A stretch of 64,000 bases of DNA, taken from the NCBI GenBank assembly GCA_028707125.1, contig JAQTUX010000001.1, forward strand, positions 616,807 to 680,806, given 5' to 3'. Position numbers and translations under genes: made by a program. The first letter of the stretch is position 1. Each line of letters begins with the position of its first letter. This document shows positions 39,984 through 48,653 of this stretch, piece by piece. Source of the stretch: Candidatus Omnitrophota bacterium. GTDB lineage: Bacteria > Omnitrophota > Gorgyraeia > Gygaellales > JAQTUX01. The notes beneath the pieces are model-generated. The model did no database searches. It was not told the DNA's origin and saw only the letters and a program-made list of their open reading frames with translations.

Positions 39984-40691
39984 ATGAGCCTGTTGCGAAA
40001 CAAGGATGACTTAAGGTCATTGGTCGAAACACTTAATTTCAAGGAAAAGGTTGAAAGATCCAAACAGCTTATAAGGGAGGCATACGAGGTATACGGTGAT
40101 TCGTTAGTCGTGGCCAACAGTTTAGGCAAGGATTCTGTCGCTGTATGGGATCTGGCCAAGAAGGTCAACCCCAAAATACGCGGTTTTATCGTTACTACCA
40201 GATTTAAGCCGCCTGAGACAATAAAGTTTATGAATGAAGTAGCCGCTGATTATCCCGAGCTTAAGATCTATAAGAGCGACGCGAAAATAGAGAACGGGCT
40301 TTACGGGAAGAATCCTGATCTGTGCTGTGATATCCTGAAGGTCGAGCCGGTGAAGCGCGCCGTAGAAGAGATGGGCGTAAAATGCTGGGTAACCGGCCTG
40401 CGCTGCACCGAAGGCAGGACGCGCACGGATTTTAAAGAGATAGAAGAAAGGGATGAGGGGCTGATCAAGCTCAACCCGATCCTGATCTGGAAGGAAAGGG
40501 AGGTGTGGCAATATCTGGCATTATACGGCGTTAAGGTCAATCCTTTATATGCTGAAGGATACAGGTCATTAGGCTGCGCCCCCTGCACCAGGATAACGAA
40601 TGAAGACAATGAACGAGCGGGCCGCTGGATAGGCACTAGCAAATGCGGAGGAGAATGCGGTATCCACACAAGGCCGTTGAAATCCAAATAA
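39984..40691 (+). CDS. cysH: APS reductase (CysH family, [4Fe-4S] type)
   Basis: 235 aa. PP-loop ANSLGKDS (about residues 44-51). The cluster motif CC (114-115) and CxxC (198, 201) marks the Fe-S subgroup that reduces adenylyl sulfate rather than PAPS. The catalytic Cys225 is present in GGECGIH near the C-terminus. It reduces activated sulfate to sulfite for the sulfite reductase encoded at the end of this operon. No sulfate adenylyltransferase is visible in the window. Confidence 0.87.
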   Translation: MSLLRNKDDLRSLVETLNFKEKVERSKQLIREAYEVYGDSLVVANSLGKDSVAVWDLAKKVNPKIRGFIVTTRFKPPETIKFMNEVAADYPELKIYKSDAKIENGLYGKNPDLCCDILKVEPVKRAVEEMGVKCWVTGLRCTEGRTRTDFKEIEERDEGLIKLNPILIWKEREVWQYLALYGVKVNPLYAEGYRSLGCAPCTRITNEDNERAGRWIGTSKCGGECGIHTRPLKSK

Positions 40692-40692
40692 T

Positions 40693-41169
40693 ATGAAAAG
40701 ATATTATGCCATATGTGTTGATTTGGAAGACAAGCCTGCCGTTGTTGTGGGCGGAGGCAGGGTTGCCGAGCGCAAGGCAAGGGCGCTGCTTAAGACCGGG
40801 GCGGATGTCAGTGTCGTATCTCCGGTTTTGACCAAAGGCCTGGCGCGCCATGTTAAAGCAGGGCGGCTTAAGTGGACGCCGCGGCCAGTAAGATCAAACG
40901 ACCTGAGGAGCGCCTGCATTGTCATTGCCGCGACATCCGACAGCGGCATTAATAAAAAGGTAAGCGCCTGGGCAAGGAAGCGCAAGGCGCTGGTTAATGT
41001 GGTGGATGCTCCGCGGATAAGCAGCTATATTTCGCCTGCCTTGATAGCAGTAAAGGGCGTGAAGGTCGCGGTTTATACTGACGGCAGGGACCCGGTATTA
41101 AGCAGGGATTTAAAGAATTTCTTAAAGGAGCGCTGGGATGTATTTTTATCTTATAGGAATAGATCATAA
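40693..41169 (+). CDS. Precorrin-2 dehydrogenase/sirohydrochlorin ferrochelatase-like (SirC/Met8)
   Basis: 158 aa. The N-terminal Rossmann motif VVVGGGRVAERKARALL (about residues 16-32) and VVDAPRISSYISPA (about 108-121) define the NAD-dependent precorrin-2 dehydrogenase part. It is shorter than Met8 or CysG (missing most of the C-terminal half), so the iron-insertion activity may be elsewhere. It overlaps hemA by 32 bases. Confidence 0.85.
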   Translation: MKRYYAICVDLEDKPAVVVGGGRVAERKARALLKTGADVSVVSPVLTKGLARHVKAGRLKWTPRPVRSNDLRSACIVIAATSDSGINKKVSAWARKRKALVNVVDAPRISSYISPALIAVKGVKVAVYTDGRDPVLSRDLKNFLKERWDVFLSYRNRS

Positions 41170-42046
41170 GACGGCCGACGTAAGTATCCGTAGCGCGCTA
41201 TACCGCGGGCGTAAGGAGATAGAGGATTTTTGGGGGCGCGTAGCGTACGGAGGGACGGCCTTGCTTTTTACCTGCAACCGTATAGAGATATACGGAGTGG
41301 TTAAGGAGGCCGAAGACGTCTTTTATTATTTTGATGAGTTCGGCAGGCAATTTCCGGATTTCTTGAGGCGGGCGTATATCAAATATGGCCGACGGGATAT
41401 TCTTTCTCACGCCTCGCGCCTGGCATCGGGCCTGGAATCTCAGCTTAAGGGAGAGCGCCAGATACTGAACCAGCTTGATTCCTGGTTGTCTAATGAGGGT
41501 TTTCCTTCCGCGCTTAAGGAGCTATGGCAGGAGGCGCTGCTGTTGTCTGAGGGCGCGCGCCTGAGCTCAGGGACAGGCAATTCTTCCCACAACATAGCCG
41601 GTGTGGTCTTTGACGACATAGGCCGCAGCATAAGATCAGGCCGGGCCCTTGAGATAACGGTCGTAGGCACTGGCAAAATAGCGGAGATCATTTCCCAATA
41701 TCCCGTTAAGCCGGCGCGTATCAACTTTGCCGCGCATAAAAATTTCAGGAAGGCGGTGCTGCTGGCAAAGGGGTCGGGCGGTGAGGCGGTCAATCTCGCG
41801 GAGCTGCCGCGGTTACTGGCCGCGACAGATGTGTTGATCAGCGCGACGTTAAGCCCGCATTACGTTATCAAGGCAAAGGATGTTTCAGCGGCTGCTGTCG
41901 GACGCGCGGCCCCTCTTTACATTTACGATCTGGCTATGCCGCTTGATGTAGAGCCGGACGTAAGCGGGATCAAGGGGATAATCCTGAAAAATACAGATGA
42001 TCTAAAGGACGCTTTTGAACGACATAATAACTTGATAGATGCGTAA
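41138..42046 (+). CDS. hemA: Glutamyl-tRNA reductase, lacking dimerisation domain
   Basis: 302 aa, versus about 420 for the usual enzyme. The catalytic Cys46 in FTCNRIEIY, the RLASGLESQLKGERQIL substrate-binding region and the NADPH loop VVGTGKIAE are all present. The chain ends about where the C-terminal helical dimerisation domain should begin (after the NTDDLKD segment). It makes glutamate-1-semialdehyde, the first step of tetrapyrrole synthesis. The overlap with its neighbours indicates an operon. Confidence 0.87.
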   Translation: MYFYLIGIDHKTADVSIRSALYRGRKEIEDFWGRVAYGGTALLFTCNRIEIYGVVKEAEDVFYYFDEFGRQFPDFLRRAYIKYGRRDILSHASRLASGLESQLKGERQILNQLDSWLSNEGFPSALKELWQEALLLSEGARLSSGTGNSSHNIAGVVFDDIGRSIRSGRALEITVVGTGKIAEIISQYPVKPARINFAAHKNFRKAVLLAKGSGGEAVNLAELPRLLAATDVLISATLSPHYVIKAKDVSAAAVGRAAPLYIYDLAMPLDVEPDVSGIKGIILKNTDDLKDAFERHNNLIDA

Positions 42047-42701
42047 ATTAAGGACAGGCACGCGGCCGAGCCGGCTGGCGTTAAAACAGGTTGAAGAGAT
42101 AGAAAGATTATTCCCCGGAATAAGATTCAAGGCAGTAACTTATCAGACCCCGGGGGACAGGGATAAACTAACTCCTATTTCCGAGATCGAGGGCTCTGAT
42201 TTTTTCACCAGGGACATTGACCGGGCGCTTTTGAGGGGAGAGATAGATCTGGCAGTGCACAGCAGCAAGGACTTACCGCAGAGTTTGACGCCGGGTTTGG
42301 CGGTCGCCTTTGAGGCCGCGGCCTTAAGCCCCTTTGACGCCTTTATCTCAAAGGACGGGCTGGCATTAAAGAGATTGCCGGTGAAAAGCAGAGTGGGGAC
42401 CAGCAGTAACAGGAGGAAAAGCCAGATCAAGGTTCTCAGGCCCGACCTTCAAATAGTCGATATCCGCGGCACCATTGAAGAAAGGATATCTCTCATCGCC
42501 TCCGGGAAAATAGACGGCCTTATTGTCGCTCACGCGGCTTTGATCCGGCTGGGTTTAGAGAAAGAAATATCGGAGGTATTTCCGCTGAACGTATTTCAGA
42601 CGCATCCAAAGCAGGGCAGTTTATCAATAGTAACAAGAGAGGATATATGCGCAAAGCTAAGGTCTATCTTATTGGCGCCGGCCCGGGTGACTGGGAGCTG
42701 A
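42039..42701 (+). CDS. hemC: Porphobilinogen deaminase, lacking domain 3
   Basis: 220 aa, versus about 310. Domains 1 and 2 are recognisable: TGTRPSRLAL start, VHSSKDLP with the catalytic Asp78, GTSSNRRKSQ, and an IRGTIEERI stretch. Domain 3, which carries the Cys that anchors the dipyrromethane cofactor, is entirely missing. The last ~18 codons overlap the start of cobA by 55 bases, an unusually long overlap. Either a functional mini-enzyme or one needing a separate cofactor-holding subunit. Confidence 0.85.
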   Translation: MRKLRTGTRPSRLALKQVEEIERLFPGIRFKAVTYQTPGDRDKLTPISEIEGSDFFTRDIDRALLRGEIDLAVHSSKDLPQSLTPGLAVAFEAAALSPFDAFISKDGLALKRLPVKSRVGTSSNRRKSQIKVLRPDLQIVDIRGTIEERISLIASGKIDGLIVAHAALIRLGLEKEISEVFPLNVFQTHPKQGSLSIVTREDICAKLRSILLAPARVTGS

Positions 42702-43384
42702 TCAGCGTCAAAGGCCTGAAGCGGCTGAGGCAGGCCGACGTCATATTGTATGATTTCCTGGCTTCAAAAGACCTTCTATGGTTTGCCAAAAAAGGCGCGG
42801 AGATAATCTGCGTGGGCAAAAAAGACGGGCTGCATCTATTAGAGCAGAGGCAGATCAATAAATTGCTTTATCAAAAGGCCGCGGAGAATAAGATCATCGC
42901 CCGCTTAAAAGGCGGCGACCCGTTCGTCTTCAGCCGCGGCATAGAAGAGGCGTTGTATCTAAAGAGGAAAGGCATTGATTTTGAGGTCATTCCCGGAGTT
43001 ACTTCGGCCTTTGCCGCCGCGGAAAGTTTCGGCATCCCTTTGACCAAAAGAAAGGAATTTTCTTCCGTAGCGGTTTTGACCGGAAGAAAAAGCGGCGGCG
43101 GCCCCATTGACGCCCCTGCTTGCGATACCCTGGTTTATCTTATGGCGGTAGGGAATATAAACAACGTGGTTAATGCTGTGTTGAGATCGGGAATGGCCAA
43201 AAATACGCCTTGCGCGTTTATAGAGCAGGGGACGACCGACAGGCAAAGGATCACCGTAGGCACATTAGCGGATATCGCTTATAAGGCGCGTAAATACGCG
43301 GTCAGGCCGCCGGCGGTATTTATCGTGGGAGAGATCATAAAATATGGGGAAAAAATTTACGGACATGAATTTAAGGACCGCTGA
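42647..43384 (+). CDS. cobA: Uroporphyrinogen-III C-methyltransferase
   Basis: 245 aa. SAM-binding GAGPGD (about residues 11-16), GDPFVFSRG (about 90-98) and PGVTSAFAA (about 113-121) motifs are intact. It makes precorrin-2, the precursor of siroheme (and cobalamin). It is not fused to HemD, as is common in other anaerobes. GAGAGGATAT precedes ATG 42647 inside hemC. Confidence 0.92.
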   Translation: MRKAKVYLIGAGPGDWELISVKGLKRLRQADVILYDFLASKDLLWFAKKGAEIICVGKKDGLHLLEQRQINKLLYQKAAENKIIARLKGGDPFVFSRGIEEALYLKRKGIDFEVIPGVTSAFAAAESFGIPLTKRKEFSSVAVLTGRKSGGGPIDAPACDTLVYLMAVGNINNVVNAVLRSGMAKNTPCAFIEQGTTDRQRITVGTLADIAYKARKYAVRPPAVFIVGEIIKYGEKIYGHEFKDR

Positions 43385-44300
43385 CTTCATTTATCCCTAT
43401 TTTGTGACTGGCGGAAAGAACAAGAAAGAGGAGATCAATTCCTTTCCCGGCATATTCCGTTTTTCCCTTGACCGGCTGCTCAGTGATATAGGGGAAAGCA
43501 GAAAATTGGGACTGAATAAAATACTCTTGTTCGGCATCCCCGATACCAAAGACGCGAGGGGAACCACGGCTTATAAAGAAGACAACATTGTTTCTCTGGC
43601 AGTGGAGGGAATAAAGAAAAGATTCCCGGCTTTAATTGTGATGACCGATGTCTGCCTTTGCGCCTATACAACACACGGGCACTGTGGAATCTTGAAAGCG
43701 AAAAGCGCAAAGCGAAAAGCGCAAAACGGCGTTAACATTGATAACAAAAATACATTAGAAACCCTGTCTAATGTCGCCATTTCGCATGCTGAAGCCGGGG
43801 CTGACTGGGTCGCGCCCTCTGCAATGGCAAGGGGCCAGGTAAGAGCCATAAGAAGCGCGTTGGATAAAAACGGCTATAATAAGGTAAAGATCATGGGTTA
43901 TTCCGCGAAATTCGCCTCAAATTTTTACGGGCCGTTCAGGCAGGCGGCCAATTCAGCGCCCGCTTTCGGCGACAGGAAAGGATATCAACTTGATTACAAT
44001 GACGCGGAGGCGGCGATTAAAAGGATAGGCGATGATATCAGAGAAGGGGCGGGCGCGGTGATGGTTAAGCCGGCCCTGGCATATCTTGATGTGGTTAAGC
44101 AGGCCAAATTAAGATTTAAGCATCCGCTCGCGGCATATAATGTCAGCGGGGAATATTCTATGGTTAAATACGGCGCAAAGTCAGGCCTTTGGGATGAGAG
44201 AAAGATGGTGTTTGAGACCATAGGGTCGATCAAGCGAGCAGGCGCGGATCTTATCATTACGTATCATGCGAAGGACATAGCGAGATGGCTCAGGGAGTGA
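43344..44300 (+). CDS. hemB: Porphobilinogen synthase, with repeat insertion
   Basis: 318 aa. Zn site Cys104, Cys106 and Cys114 (DVCLCAYTTHGHCG) and the two active-site Lys segments (GYSAKFAS, VMVKPALAYLD) are intact. Between the Zn site and the NIDN segment there is an extra ~10-residue stretch (KAKSAKRKAQ) encoded by a 14-bp direct repeat. It starts within cobA at ATG 43344 (or ATG 43365). It condenses two aminolevulinate molecules. Confidence 0.92.
   Translation: MGKKFTDMNLRTADFIYPYFVTGGKNKKEEINSFPGIFRFSLDRLLSDIGESRKLGLNKILLFGIPDTKDARGTTAYKEDNIVSLAVEGIKKRFPALIVMTDVCLCAYTTHGHCGILKAKSAKRKAQNGVNIDNKNTLETLSNVAISHAEAGADWVAPSAMARGQVRAIRSALDKNGYNKVKIMGYSAKFASNFYGPFRQAANSAPAFGDRKGYQLDYNDAEAAIKRIGDDIREGAGAVMVKPALAYLDVVKQAKLRFKHPLAAYNVSGEYSMVKYGAKSGLWDERKMVFETIGSIKRAGADLIITYHAKDIARWLRE
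43698..43725 (+). repeat. 14-bp tandem duplication inside hemB
   Basis: GCGAAAAGCGCAAA occurs twice in a row (43698-43711, 43712-43725) without breaking the reading frame. It creates the Lys/Ala-rich insertion in HemB. Confidence 0.9.
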
Positions 44301-45532
44301 CGAAAAACCTGTTAAATAGGGCACAACGGCATCTTGTCGGCGGGGTGAACAGCCCTGTGCGGGCGTTTAATTATGTCGGCGAAGAGCCGTTGTTGATCAA
44401 GAGAGGCAGGGGATGCCGTGTTTATGACTATGACGGTAAAGAATACATTGATTATGTGCTTTCCTGGGGAAGTTTAATTCTCGGCCATGCCTTTCCTTCC
44501 GTGATAAATGCCGTCAGTAAGGCGGCGCGATCCGGCTTGAGTTTCGGAGCTACCAATCAGCGGGAAATAGAGTTGGCAGAGATGATAAAGACGGCTGTTC
44601 CCTTTGTGGATAAGCTGCGCTTTGTCAGTTCCGGCACCGAGGCGGTTATGGGGGCGATACGGCTGGCGCGTGGCTGCACAGGCAGGGATAAAATACTCAA
44701 GTTCAATAATTCATACCATGGCCACGCGGACTATCTTCTTGCCTCGGCCGGTTCAGGCCTGGCTACTTTCGGCATTCCGCAGAGCAAAGGCGTGCCGCTT
44801 GACTTTATCCGGCATACATTGATCTCGCCTTACGGCGATATTGAAAGATTAGAGAGGGTTTTCAGGAAATACGGCAAGGATATTGCCGCGGTTATAGTTG
44901 AGCCGGCAGGCGCAAACTACGGGGTCGTTGTCCCGGATATCGCTTTTCTGAAGAGCGCGAGATCGCTGACCCGTAAATACGGGGTATTGCTGATCTTTGA
45001 CGAGGTGATCACAGGGTTTCGTTTCCATTTCGGGGCGCTTGCCTCTATTTCAGGCCTGACCCCTGATCTGGTCTGTTTAGGCAAGATCATCGGCGGCGGC
45101 TTACCCGTAGGCGCGTATGGGGGCGGCCGGAGGATAATGCGGAATCTCGCTCCGGAGGGCAGGGTTTATCAGGCATCCACCTTTGCCGGCAATCCTGTTG
45201 TGATGGCTGCCGGTATAGCAACGCTTAAAACACTTTCAGCATTAAGGCGCGGGTATAAGGGGCTGGAGCTCCTGACAGCGCGTCTTACGGATGGGATAAA
45301 AAGAGAGGGGGTTTCCCGCGACATAGATTTCGAGATAAGCCGCTTTGGCGCGATGTTCAGTTTTAAATTCAAGCGCAAAGGCGATTTTGAGAAATTTTAT
45401 GGCGCCATGCGGAAACTTGGCGTATTTTTCGCGCCTTCTGAATTTGAGGCAAACTTTTTATCTTTTTCCCACACAAGAAAAGATGTCGATAAAACGCTGG
45501 CTAAGGCAAGAGAGGCATTATGGAAAATATAG
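44285..45532 (+). CDS. hemL: Glutamate-1-semialdehyde 2,1-aminomutase
   Basis: 415 aa PLP enzyme. The PLP-binding Lys267 lies in LGKIIGGGLPVGAYGG, with SSGTEA (about residues 115-120), the SYHGHADYLL loop and the FDEVITGFR strand all as in the family. It makes 5-aminolevulinate from the HemA product. ATG 44285 overlaps the end of hemB, and the stop overlaps the next gene by 13 bases. Confidence 0.95.
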   Translation: MAQGVTKNLLNRAQRHLVGGVNSPVRAFNYVGEEPLLIKRGRGCRVYDYDGKEYIDYVLSWGSLILGHAFPSVINAVSKAARSGLSFGATNQREIELAEMIKTAVPFVDKLRFVSSGTEAVMGAIRLARGCTGRDKILKFNNSYHGHADYLLASAGSGLATFGIPQSKGVPLDFIRHTLISPYGDIERLERVFRKYGKDIAAVIVEPAGANYGVVVPDIAFLKSARSLTRKYGVLLIFDEVITGFRFHFGALASISGLTPDLVCLGKIIGGGLPVGAYGGGRRIMRNLAPEGRVYQASTFAGNPVVMAAGIATLKTLSALRRGYKGLELLTARLTDGIKREGVSRDIDFEISRFGAMFSFKFKRKGDFEKFYGAMRKLGVFFAPSEFEANFLSFSHTRKDVDKTLAKAREALWKI

Positions 45533-46236
45533 ATTATGACGCGCTGAAGCAGCGCGGATTCTTGAGGCAAAAACAGGAAGGTTTTTTTGTATTAAGGACG
45601 CGTATGAGCAGGGGCATATACAGTAAAGAGCAGCTGGATAAGTTCAGCGAAATCGCCTCAAAATACGGCAGGGGCTTTATCCATGCCACCACAAGGCAGG
45701 GGTTAGAGGTGCCGTTTATCCGGTTTGAAGACATAGACAGGGTAGAGCAGGAGCTTAAGTCCGCTGGCATACTTACCGGCACATCGGGGCCGCGCCTTAG
45801 GACCACTACCTGCTGCCCGGGAAATAATTGGTGCAAGTCAGGGCTGGTCAATACTTTTTCGCTTGCCGAGAGAATAGAAAAAGAGCTGGGGATAGCGTGC
45901 GGATTGAATCTGCCCCATAAGTTCAAGATAGCCATATCCGGCTGCCCCAATGCCTGTGTGCGGCCTCAAACTTCAGAGATAGGGCTGCACGGCGCGGTCG
46001 ATGCCTCGGATCCGAAGAATCCCCGATTTGGATTCGTCGTATATCTGGGAGGCTGCGGCGGCAGGACGCCCAGGAACGCCTTTAAGCTGGATAAGGTCCT
46101 CAGCGAAGATGAGGTCCTGCCTTTAATTGGGAAAGTGGTCAAGTTCCATAAGGAGCACGCTAAGCCCAGGCAGCGCCTGGCATTGCTGATAGAGGAGTTC
46201 GGAAGGGATAATTTCCTAAAAGAAATTGCAGTTTAG
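45520..46236 (+). CDS. Small siroheme sulfite reductase-like protein
   Basis: 238 aa. An N-terminal half-domain with the RQGLEVPF strand is followed by the siroheme/[4Fe-4S] motif: CPGNNWC (Cys-x5-Cys, about residues 99-105) and SGCPNAC (Cys-x3-Cys, about 144-148). There is no ferredoxin insertion. This matches the low-molecular-weight assimilatory sulfite reductases known from anaerobes. It closes the operon that makes its cofactor. A nitrite-reducing role is possible but less likely beside cysH. Confidence 0.87.
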   Translation: MENIDYDALKQRGFLRQKQEGFFVLRTRMSRGIYSKEQLDKFSEIASKYGRGFIHATTRQGLEVPFIRFEDIDRVEQELKSAGILTGTSGPRLRTTTCCPGNNWCKSGLVNTFSLAERIEKELGIACGLNLPHKFKIAISGCPNACVRPQTSEIGLHGAVDASDPKNPRFGFVVYLGGCGGRTPRNAFKLDKVLSEDEVLPLIGKVVKFHKEHAKPRQRLALLIEEFGRDNFLKEIAV

Positions 46237-46283
46237 ATGCGCTGTGATATATTATGCTTATGATAAATGGAGGGCTGCATAAA

Positions 46284-47558
46284 ATGATAAGGCAGGTTGT
46301 GTCCGTATTCTTGATTTGTATTTTATTGTTCAGTTGTGCCTCTGTTTATGCGCAAGAGGGGCTTCGCCTTGAGCCGCTTATAGAAGTGGCGTTAAAGAAT
46401 AACCCCGAAATCCTGGCGGCGAAAAAACGCTGGGAGGCGTCGCTGGCAAGGGTGCCTCAGGCAAAATCCCTGGATAATCCCAGTATCGGCTTCTCCTTTG
46501 AGAAAATGCCGGGCGGCACATTGAAGCTGGATAAGACCATGTCCTCAGACAGGATGCTTAACATATCCCAGATGTTCCCCTGGTTCGGCAAGCTGGCGCT
46601 TAAGGGAAAGATCGCGATCGTGGAATCACAGATGATGGCCGCGGATTATAAGGATAAAGAGCTGGAAGTCATAAGCATGCTGAAAAAAGAGTATTATGAG
46701 CTATTCATGAATTATAAGGAAGACGAATTAAGCCGGGCAGGACTGGCCATGCTGCAGGATATATCCAGGATCGCGGAGGCGAGATACGCGGTGGGTGAGA
46801 TACCGCAGGAGATGGTATTCAAATTGAATCTGGAAATAGCGCGTTTAGACAATCGCATCCAGAATCTTAAAGAAGAAAGGTCTGCCTCCGGGACGCGGGT
46901 CAACACTATATTGAATTTTAGCCCGGAGGCGCCTTTGGGCGTTCCTGAGCCGCGTCAGGACCTGTATTTCAAGGCCGATATAGAGGAGTTATACAGATTG
47001 GCTCTGGGTAACCAGCCGGCGCTTGCCGTGTTTTCTTACGCCATAGAAAGGAACAGGCAGGCAAAGGCCCTGGCCAAGCGCAGTATCTTTCCCGATGTTA
47101 TGGCGCAGATAGGGCTCAGAGGTTTTACCGGAGGCGGCATAGGGCCGTGGGATCTGATGCTGGCGTTCAGCGCTCCGCTCTGGTTCTGGACAAAGCAGCG
47201 CTATGAGATAAAAGAGGCGGTCATAAACCTTGAAGAGGCGGAGGCGGTGTACGCGGCAATGAGGAATAAGGCAATGTCGGAGACCAAAGAGTTGTTTTCC
47301 AGGGTCAATATCGCCGCTAACAAGGTCCGGCTTTACAGGGACAATCTGATACCCGTATTGGAAAGTTCGATTTCTTCATCGCTTGCCGCTTTCCGTTCGG
47401 GAGACGGGGATTTGATGATGATCATTGATAACGAACGAATGCTTATTGACCTTAAAATGGATCACTATAAGTCAATAGTGGAATACAATATGAGCCTGGC
47501 TGACCTGGAGAGGGCTACAGGCGTACGTTTGACGGAGGCGAAAGATGAAAAAGAATAG
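46284..47558 (+). CDS. TolC/CusC-like outer-membrane factor
   Basis: 424 aa. Signal peptide (about residues 1-23, with a lipobox-like FSCAS), then two repeats of the outer-membrane efflux domain rich in long amphipathic helices. GGAGG at 46269-46273 lies before ATG 46284; an in-frame ATG 30 nt upstream is less likely. It forms the outer-membrane channel of the metal-efflux system whose adaptor and pump follow. Confidence 0.87.
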   Translation: MIRQVVSVFLICILLFSCASVYAQEGLRLEPLIEVALKNNPEILAAKKRWEASLARVPQAKSLDNPSIGFSFEKMPGGTLKLDKTMSSDRMLNISQMFPWFGKLALKGKIAIVESQMMAADYKDKELEVISMLKKEYYELFMNYKEDELSRAGLAMLQDISRIAEARYAVGEIPQEMVFKLNLEIARLDNRIQNLKEERSASGTRVNTILNFSPEAPLGVPEPRQDLYFKADIEELYRLALGNQPALAVFSYAIERNRQAKALAKRSIFPDVMAQIGLRGFTGGGIGPWDLMLAFSAPLWFWTKQRYEIKEAVINLEEAEAVYAAMRNKAMSETKELFSRVNIAANKVRLYRDNLIPVLESSISSSLAAFRSGDGDLMMIIDNERMLIDLKMDHYKSIVEYNMSLADLERATGVRLTEAKDEKE

Positions 47559-48648
47559 AATTATTATAGCCATTTTGCTGATGGCGTTATCAGGGGGGAT
47601 CTCTGTTTTTGTATTCTTGAATAGAGTTAAATCTTCCGATAAGAAGGGGCAGATAGCCGGCTTAAGATCCGGACAAGATGAAAAGGATGTCAAATATTGG
47701 ACCTGTTCCATGCATCCTCAGGTGAGGAGCGATTCTGCCGGCAAGTGCCCCATATGCGGGATGGAATTGATCCCCATATATAAGGAAGACGCCGGTAAGA
47801 TCGTCCTGGAGAAATCAGTGGCAGATAAGATCGGTATAAGGAGCGAGCCGGTCCAATACAGGCATCTTATAAAGGAGATCCGGCTGCCTGGCAAGGTCAG
47901 CCATGACAAAGAGCTTTATGTGCTTCAGCAGGAATATTTAAGTATTCTGGCAAGTTACAGGCGCCTGTCGCAGACCGCTTCAGAGGATATCATAAGCAGG
48001 GAGAGGTCTCTTCTGGAAGCCACCGAGCTGCGGCTTAAGCTCCTGGGGTTTAAGGATGAACAGATCAAAGAGTTCAGCGGGATGTCTTCTCCCGATGAGA
48101 GCCTGATTTATCCGGCTAAAGGCAGGGCCTGGATACACGCCGATGTGTATGAGCAGGATTTAAATCTGGTAAGGTCAGGGCAAAAAGTGAAAGCGGCGAT
48201 AAAGGGCTATGAAGGCGGGGAGTTTAGCGGGGAGATCAAGGCCATAGAAGAGGTCTTGAGCCCTCAGACCCGTTCTGCCAAAGCGCGCATAGAAGTGCCC
48301 GACCAGGATAATAAACTGAAACATGAACTTTATGCCGATCTAACGGCAGAAATAGATCTGGGCAGGCGTTTAGGCGTTCCGGTTAACAGCCTCATTGATA
48401 CCGGGGTGCGCAAGGTGGTATATGTAGACCTGGGGGGCGGCCGCTATCAGATGAGGCAGGTAAAGACAGGCGTCATCGCCGGAGCTTATACAGAGGCGGT
48501 CGAGGGGCTTAAAGAGGGCGATAAGGTTGTAACGGATGGTAATTTCTTCCTGGATTCCCAGAGCACCTTAAGCGGCGGGCAGTCGCTTTTGTATGGGGCA
48601 GCGGAAGAGGTTGAGGCAGGCGCAGCGCCTCCTCAGCACAAACATTAA
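47545..48648 (+). CDS. RND efflux periplasmic adaptor with heavy-metal-binding domain (CusB-like)
   Basis: 367 aa. Single N-terminal helix (about residues 6-25), then a metal-binding module CSMHPQVRSDSAGKCPICGM (about 53-72) of the Cu/Ag/heavy-metal type, followed by the barrel-sandwich and beta-barrel domains. It links pump and outer-membrane channel. It overlaps the previous gene by 14 bases and ends 5 bp before the pump gene. Confidence 0.9.
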   Translation: MKKNRIIIAILLMALSGGISVFVFLNRVKSSDKKGQIAGLRSGQDEKDVKYWTCSMHPQVRSDSAGKCPICGMELIPIYKEDAGKIVLEKSVADKIGIRSEPVQYRHLIKEIRLPGKVSHDKELYVLQQEYLSILASYRRLSQTASEDIISRERSLLEATELRLKLLGFKDEQIKEFSGMSSPDESLIYPAKGRAWIHADVYEQDLNLVRSGQKVKAAIKGYEGGEFSGEIKAIEEVLSPQTRSAKARIEVPDQDNKLKHELYADLTAEIDLGRRLGVPVNSLIDTGVRKVVYVDLGGGRYQMRQVKTGVIAGAYTEAVEGLKEGDKVVTDGNFFLDSQSTLSGGQSLLYGAAEEVEAGAAPPQHKH

Positions 48649-48653
48649 CGCTT

